Assembly (NCBI GenBank): GCA_002381695.1
Contig: DFXM01000012.1
Location: 271-6,908, forward strand
DNA from: Clostridium sp. UBA4108
GTDB taxonomy: Bacteria; Bacillota; Clostridia; Clostridiales; Clostridiaceae
Direction: 5' to 3'
DNA length: 6,638 nt
Positions 4,346 to 6,638 of this stretch are shown piece after piece. A program made the position numbers and the translations under genes. The notes beneath the pieces are model-generated. The model was given only the letters and a program-made list of their open reading frames with translations. It was not told where the DNA came from and made no database searches. Positions within the stretch are counted from its first letter, which is position 1. Every line of letters begins with the position of its first letter.

Positions 4346-5023
4346 ATGGAAAGTAAGGTTGCTTTTTATGTTATTAGGCATGGGCAAACTATGCTTAATC
4401 TATTAGATAGAGTTCAGGGTTGGGTAGATTCGCCACTAACGCAACAAGGAATGGAATCTGCAAAACTTCTTGGAAAATCAATAAGCAATATGGATTTTGT
4501 AGCTATTTATTCAAGCAATAGTGGAAGAGCAATAGAAACGGCTGAAATTATTTCTAAAGAACTCAAACAAAATCATGTTAAAATATTGAAAGATAAACGA
4601 CTAATGGAATGGGGATTTGGATGTCTTGAGGGAGAAAATAACAAGTACTTTAGGGATGTAGTGAAAAATGGGTTAGATTCTCATATTTGCAAAAATGACC
4701 TTAGTTTTTATTTGCCTGAAATTTGTGAAGCTATTGTTAATGTGGATACTATTTCATATGCTGAAGATTTCCAGACTATTGAGAATAGATTAAGAGAAGT
4801 TTTAAAAGAAATAGCAGAATATATTGCAAAAAATGAAGGTGGAAATGTTTTAATTGTTACTCATGCTTTCATAATAAAAACATTAGTTTATTTATTTGCA
4901 AAAGAGCGTTGTAGAGAGGTTAACAATGTTAATAATGGAAGCATAACAAAAATAGTTTATGAAGATGAAGGATTTTATATTGAAAGTATAAATGATACAA
5001 GATATTTATATAAAAATGATTGA
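4346..5023 (+). CDS. Histidine phosphatase superfamily protein (phosphoglycerate mutase-like)
   Basis: This 225-aa protein is a branch-1 histidine phosphatase, which works through a phospho-histidine intermediate. The catalytic R11-H12-G13-Q-T lies near the N-terminus, followed by N18, G26 and L31-T32-x-x-G35. R61 (in S-G-R-A-I-E-T-A-E-I-I), E88 (in R-L-M-E-W-G-F-G-C-L-E-G) and the second catalytic histidine H173 (in V-T-H-A-F) complete the active site. It resembles broad-specificity PhoE/GpmB- or cobalamin-type (CobC) phosphatases; the middle part (about 97-140) is divergent, so no substrate is assigned. The ATG at 4346 has GAAGGAG 8 bases upstream; an overlapping TTG at 4343 is less likely. 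The gene stands alone between its own promoter and terminator as the second gene of the array. Confidence 0.93.
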   Translation: MESKVAFYVIRHGQTMLNLLDRVQGWVDSPLTQQGMESAKLLGKSISNMDFVAIYSSNSGRAIETAEIISKELKQNHVKILKDKRLMEWGFGCLEGENNKYFRDVVKNGLDSHICKNDLSFYLPEICEAIVNVDTISYAEDFQTIENRLREVLKEIAEYIAKNEGGNVLIVTHAFIIKTLVYLFAKERCREVNNVNNGSITKIVYEDEGFYIESINDTRYLYKND

Positions 5024-5050
5024 AAAGAAAATATTAGCTATAAAATATTG

Positions 5051-5095
5051 AAAAAATATCGCATTATTCAAAAGTGAGTTTGCGGTATTTTTTTT
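5051..5095 (+). terminator. Terminator of the phosphatase cassette
   Basis: The stem ATATCGCA (5056-5063) with TGCGGTAT (5081-5088), extended by A-T pairs, has an inner ATTC-type arm and is followed by a run of 8 T. It is nearly the same sequence as the NUDIX terminator, though the genes are unrelated. The 5' arm is the right inverted repeat of the cassette. Confidence 0.88.
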
Positions 5096-5151
5096 ATGTC
5101 ACAATATGAATAAATGATGAAGTAATTAATAAAGAGTGTTCTTTGAAAATT

Positions 5152-5167
5152 GAATAATACGGTATTT
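5152..5167 (+). repeat. Left end of a perfect 16-bp inverted repeat around the membrane-protein cassette
   Basis: GAATAATACGGTATTT is the exact inverse of AAATACCGTATTATTC at 5613-5628. The bounded unit is 477 bases and holds one promoter and one small gene. The right copy doubles as the 5' arm of the terminator. Confidence 0.92.
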
Positions 5168-5175
5168 ACAAAATA

Positions 5176-5184
5176 TGCTATAAT
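5176..5184 (+). promoter_or_regulatory. Extended -10 promoter of the small membrane protein gene
   Basis: TGC-TATAAT lies in the same context as copy A. The leader would be about 115 bases, longer than for the other cassettes because of an insertion after 5192. The insertion contains a TTAGTT/AACTAA inverted repeat and an unused AGGAG at about 5254. Confidence 0.65.
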
Positions 5185-5308
5185 TAATTCATTATAGTTA
5201 TAAAACGCGAATTAGTTGTTTATTAAACTAACCACTAAATAGGAATTTATCTAGGAGTTTAAAATAAAAATTATTTGTAAAATTCATTTATATTTGGAGT
5301 TGATAATT

Positions 5309-5506
5309 ATGGAAGGTAAAACACTTAAAAAGTTTATTCTAGCGACTTGTATATGGACAGTTGGTATTATGGTACTTATAGCATATGCTTCAGGGTTAAT
5401 GAGTACCATGTGGAATTTAATTATGGTAGTAATGCTATTGATTATTATCTGGTTATTGGTTAATACGCTTATCATTGTACATTTTTTGAAAAAAAATCAT
5501 AGATAA
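5309..5506 (+). CDS. Small two-helix membrane protein of unknown function
   Basis: This 65-aa protein is not one I recognise. It has a basic N-terminus (K4, K7, K8), a hydrophobic helix at about 9-27, a short turn (A-S-G-L-M-S-T-M, 27-34), a second long hydrophobic helix at about 36-60, and a basic tail (K-K-N-H-R). By the positive-inside rule it should be a hairpin with both ends in the cytoplasm. The ATG at 5309 has GGAG 9 bases upstream; an in-frame TTG at 5294 overlaps that site and is rejected. It has its own promoter and terminator, so it is a real cassette gene and not a leftover. Possible roles include a transporter accessory, an immunity or toxin protein, or an envelope-stress peptide. 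None is supported beyond topology. Confidence 0.78.
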   Translation: MEGKTLKKFILATCIWTVGIMVLIAYASGLMSTMWNLIMVVMLLIIIWLLVNTLIIVHFLKKNHR

Positions 5507-5532
5507 AGTTATGAACTTAATTTTAAGAAAAG

Positions 5533-5546
5533 CAAATTTCAATTTG
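5533..5546. repeat. Post-gene palindrome CAAATTTCAATTTG
   Basis: It matches 13 of 14 bases of the element at 4083-4096 and lies between the stop of the small membrane protein and its terminator. Shared sequence at both the front and the back of unrelated genes supports the view that whole cassettes, not only promoters, were copied from a common frame. Confidence 0.5.
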
Positions 5547-5612
5547 ATGATTATATTTTGAGGAACAATTTTCTTCTTTAACGACTAAAATTAAAAATCG
5601 AATATTTTATGC

Positions 5613-5650
5613 AAATACCGTATTATTCGAATGAATTCTACGGTATTTTT
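5613..5650 (+). terminator. Terminator of the membrane-protein cassette
   Basis: A perfect 10-bp stem AAATACCGTA (5613-5622) with TACGGTATTT (5639-5648), plus inner ATTC/GAAT (5625-5628 with 5633-5636), ends in TTTTT. It carries the ACGG variant, matching the leader block of its own cassette (5152-5167), while the two earlier terminators carry GCGG. Confidence 0.88.
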
Positions 5651-5659
5651 ACGTCGCAA

Positions 5660-5741
5660 TTCAAATATAGGATGAGGTATTAAATCATCTTAGCATCATA
5701 GGACGAACTAAATAATAAAAAATGTTCTTTAAAAATTTAAT
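5660..5741 (+). repeat. Cassette leader module, copy D (before the HIT gene), partly decayed
   Basis: Bases 5660-5730 match copy B at 69 of 71 positions, including the hairpin (AGGATGA 5669-5675 with TCATCTT 5685-5691) and GCATCATAGGACGAACTA. After TGTTCTTT the similarity fades (AAAAATTTAATATTGTGG against GAAAATTGAATAATACGG), and the TGCTATAAT promoter is absent. Confidence 0.9.
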
Positions 5742-5765
5742 ATTGTGGTGAAAAGATAATGGGAA

Positions 5766-5797
5766 AATCCTAATCCTTCTATAGATTATGTGGGATT
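5766..5797 (+). other. Imperfect hairpin upstream of the HIT promoter
   Basis: AATCC-TAATC (5766-5775) can pair with GATTA (5784-5788) and GGATT (5793-5797), leaving a small bulge and an 8-base loop. It is not followed by a T-run, so it is a poor terminator. It ends 14 bases before the extended -10 element and may be a binding site or just AT-rich symmetry. Confidence 0.35.
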
Positions 5798-5810
5798 ATT
5801 TGGTGATACA

Positions 5811-5819
5811 TGATATAAT
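5811..5819 (+). promoter_or_regulatory. Extended -10 promoter of the HIT gene
   Basis: TGA-TATAAT gives a strong extended -10 match about 73 bases before the HIT ATG. No clear -35 box is present. The surrounding sequence is unrelated to the promoters of the other three cassettes. Confidence 0.55.
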
Positions 5820-5891
5820 TACAAATAATTAAGCCACAGTGGTTATTTAATAAGAAGCGGAAAGTTTATATTTTCTTCAGGAGGTTATAAT

Positions 5892-6338
5892 ATGCAATGC
5901 AAGATGTGTGAACAACAAAAGAACATTAAAAATGATCCATATTTTATTATGGAACTTGAAACTGGATATGTTATCTTGGGATGGTATCAGAGATTCAAGG
6001 GATATACTGTTTTTAACTGCAAAGAACATGGGCCAGAATTACATAATTTAGAACATGATTTTAAAATTAAACACCTTGAGGAAATGTCGATAGTTGCAGA
6101 AGCTGTTTCTAATGTGTTTAAGCCAGATAAAATGAATTATGAGCTGCTTGGGAATGGATGCTCTCATATTCATTGGCATTTATACCCTAGGGTGAAGGGA
6201 GATACTCCTATTATAAGCTCGGTTTATCAACTGCCGAATAGCGTATTGTTTGATGAATTCACAAGACCAAGCGATGAAGTAAGAAAAGATTATATAAATA
6301 GAATTAAGAATGAAATTGAAAGATTACTCACATTATAA
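5892..6338 (+). CDS. HIT-family nucleotide hydrolase/transferase
   Basis: This 148-aa protein belongs to the histidine triad superfamily, whose members cleave dinucleoside polyphosphates or nucleotidyl conjugates. The signature H92-I-H94-W-H96-L-Y-P-R is intact, preceded by G-N-G-C (87-90) as in the family's nucleotide-contact loop. H94 or H96 should be near the catalytic position; the middle histidine is normally the nucleophile. An N-terminal C3-K-M-C6 pair with a later histidine (H46 or H51) resembles the zinc site of some HIT proteins. G-Y-T-V-F-N-C-K-E-H at 37-46 corresponds to the usual G-H-x-L-V-I-P-K-x-H region. The C-terminal part (about 115-148) is charged and helical. AGGAGG lies 7 bases before the ATG. 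The gene is the last of the array. The substrate is unknown. Confidence 0.93.
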   Translation: MQCKMCEQQKNIKNDPYFIMELETGYVILGWYQRFKGYTVFNCKEHGPELHNLEHDFKIKHLEEMSIVAEAVSNVFKPDKMNYELLGNGCSHIHWHLYPRVKGDTPIISSVYQLPNSVLFDEFTRPSDEVRKDYINRIKNEIERLLTL

Positions 6339-6536
6339 GCATAATCTATAATCGAGTAATTTCGTATCCTTCTTTTATGTTGACTCAGCAATAAAAACCA
6401 AATAATAAACTTAAACACCATATTATTAAGAATGAACTGCCCCTGTCAAGTAGACAGTGGAAATAATATGTAATACTTTAATATGTCGGAAAGCATAAAA
6501 TATATAAATTAAAAGAATAATGAATAGATAACCAGT
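6339..6536. other. Gene-free stretch behind the HIT gene
   Basis: There is no open frame with a ribosome binding site and no copy of the RCGGTATTT terminator found behind the other three cassettes. The only structured element is the IS-end-like sequence at 6433-6457. AATAAAAACCA (6390-6400) also occurs at 1492-1502 and 2890-2900, each time just behind a gene. Confidence 0.55.
6433..6457. mobile_element. Possible single end of an IS3-family element
   Basis: TGAACTGCCCC followed by TGTCAAGTAGACAG resembles, from memory, the terminal inverted repeats of IS3-family (IS150-type) elements in Firmicutes. It contains a CTGTC/GACAG hairpin. No transposase and no second end are in the window, so it would be a solo end or the scar of a deleted insertion. 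Confidence 0.35.
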
Positions 6537-6568
6537 AAGAACTCTATTAATTTAGGGTTCTTTTTATT
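6537..6568 (+). terminator. Intrinsic terminator, probably ending the HIT transcript
   Basis: AAGAACTCT (6537-6545) pairs with AGGGTTCTT (6554-6562), one G-T pair, over an 8-base loop and is followed by TTTATTT. It lies about 200 bases behind the HIT stop. Its sequence is unrelated to the array terminators. Confidence 0.7.
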
Positions 6569-6594
6569 TACACAAGGCTTTGTTTTAATATAGT
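6567..6594 (+). promoter_or_regulatory. Weak promoter pointing out of the window
   Basis: TTTACA (6567-6572), a 16-base spacer and TATAGT (6589-6594) could drive a gene beyond position 6638. No start codon with a ribosome binding site follows within the window. Confidence 0.3.
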
Positions 6595-6638
6595 GTTGAT
6601 AATGAACTACAGATTATTACTCACAAACCGTTTCGAAA

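Larger units (their letters stand above)
5107..5192 (+). repeat. Cassette leader module, copy C (before the small membrane protein)
   Basis: Bases 5137-5192 are identical to copy A (3379-3434). The upstream part (GATGAAGTAATTAAT, then AATAAAGAG) resembles the start of copies B and D but lacks roughly 38 bases covering the hairpin's 3' arm and GCATCATAGGACGAACTA. The boxA-like motif, the GAATAATACGGTATTT block (5152-5167) and TGCTATAAT are all intact. Downstream, TAAAAATTATTTGTA is also shared with copy A after an insertion of about 60 bases. Confidence 0.88.

Noticed and set aside
5284..5475. Minus-strand frame opposite the small membrane protein
   Set aside because: The plus-strand frame has the promoter, ribosome binding site and terminator in the right order. 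The minus-strand frame has none of these.
3349..5730. The leader modules as a CRISPR array
   Set aside because: The copies are 800-900 and about 520 bases apart with whole genes between them, unequal in length, with no short regular repeat-spacer pattern.

Overview
The window is strongly AT-rich. Its ribosome binding sites are G-rich (AGGAGG, GGAGGG, GGGGG), it has extended -10 promoters (TGNTATAAT) and hairpin-plus-T-tract terminators, and its genes are short and mostly single-transcript. This fits a low-GC Firmicute, most likely a clostridium or a relative. The proteins look clostridial in composition, but no gene is diagnostic of a species. The content is accessory: small stand-alone enzymes, a redox-type regulator, a gene remnant, a possible IS end, and many non-coding repeats.

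Left part (1-1600): two GNAT acetyltransferases of the RimJ/RimL type lie head to tail on the plus strand (63-572 and 697-1278). About 300 bases without a gene follow, holding a strong hairpin (1497-1527) that best serves as the terminator of the minus-strand genes beyond it.

Middle (1595-2891): a minus-strand cupin-VOC pair is divergent from an HxlR-type regulator with cysteines at positions 3 and 7. The 215-base gap between them holds two candidate promoters whose -10 boxes overlap, plus several TACT...AGTA dyads. This reads as a small autoregulated unit in which a thiol-sensing regulator controls two small metal-binding enzymes. That interpretation is inference. After it come a two-copy direct repeat, a 15-bp-stem terminator, and a decayed stretch (3088-3322) that includes an out-of-frame remnant of an AbrB/SpoVT DNA-binding domain (reading SGIVRRVDELGRVVI).

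Right part (3349-6338): this is the most striking region. Four consecutive single genes (a NUDIX hydrolase, a histidine phosphatase, a 65-aa two-helix membrane protein and a HIT-family protein) are each preceded by a copy of the same non-coding module. The module contains a small hairpin, a boxA-like TGTTCTTTGAAAA motif, a GAATAATRCGGTATTT block and, in three of the four copies, a TGCTATAAT extended -10 promoter. The first three genes are followed by terminators built from the same block: the 5' arm is the inverse of the module block and the 3' arm repeats it. Each of these three genes is therefore bounded by a 16-bp inverted repeat, perfect for the membrane-protein unit. The layout is a tandem array of promoter-gene-terminator cassettes, like a gene-cassette array but with no integrase or transposase in view. 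The HIT unit has only the front half of the module, with a different promoter, and looks like the worn edge of the array.

The last 300 bases hold no gene: a sequence resembling an IS3-family end, a terminator, and a weak promoter pointing out of the window.
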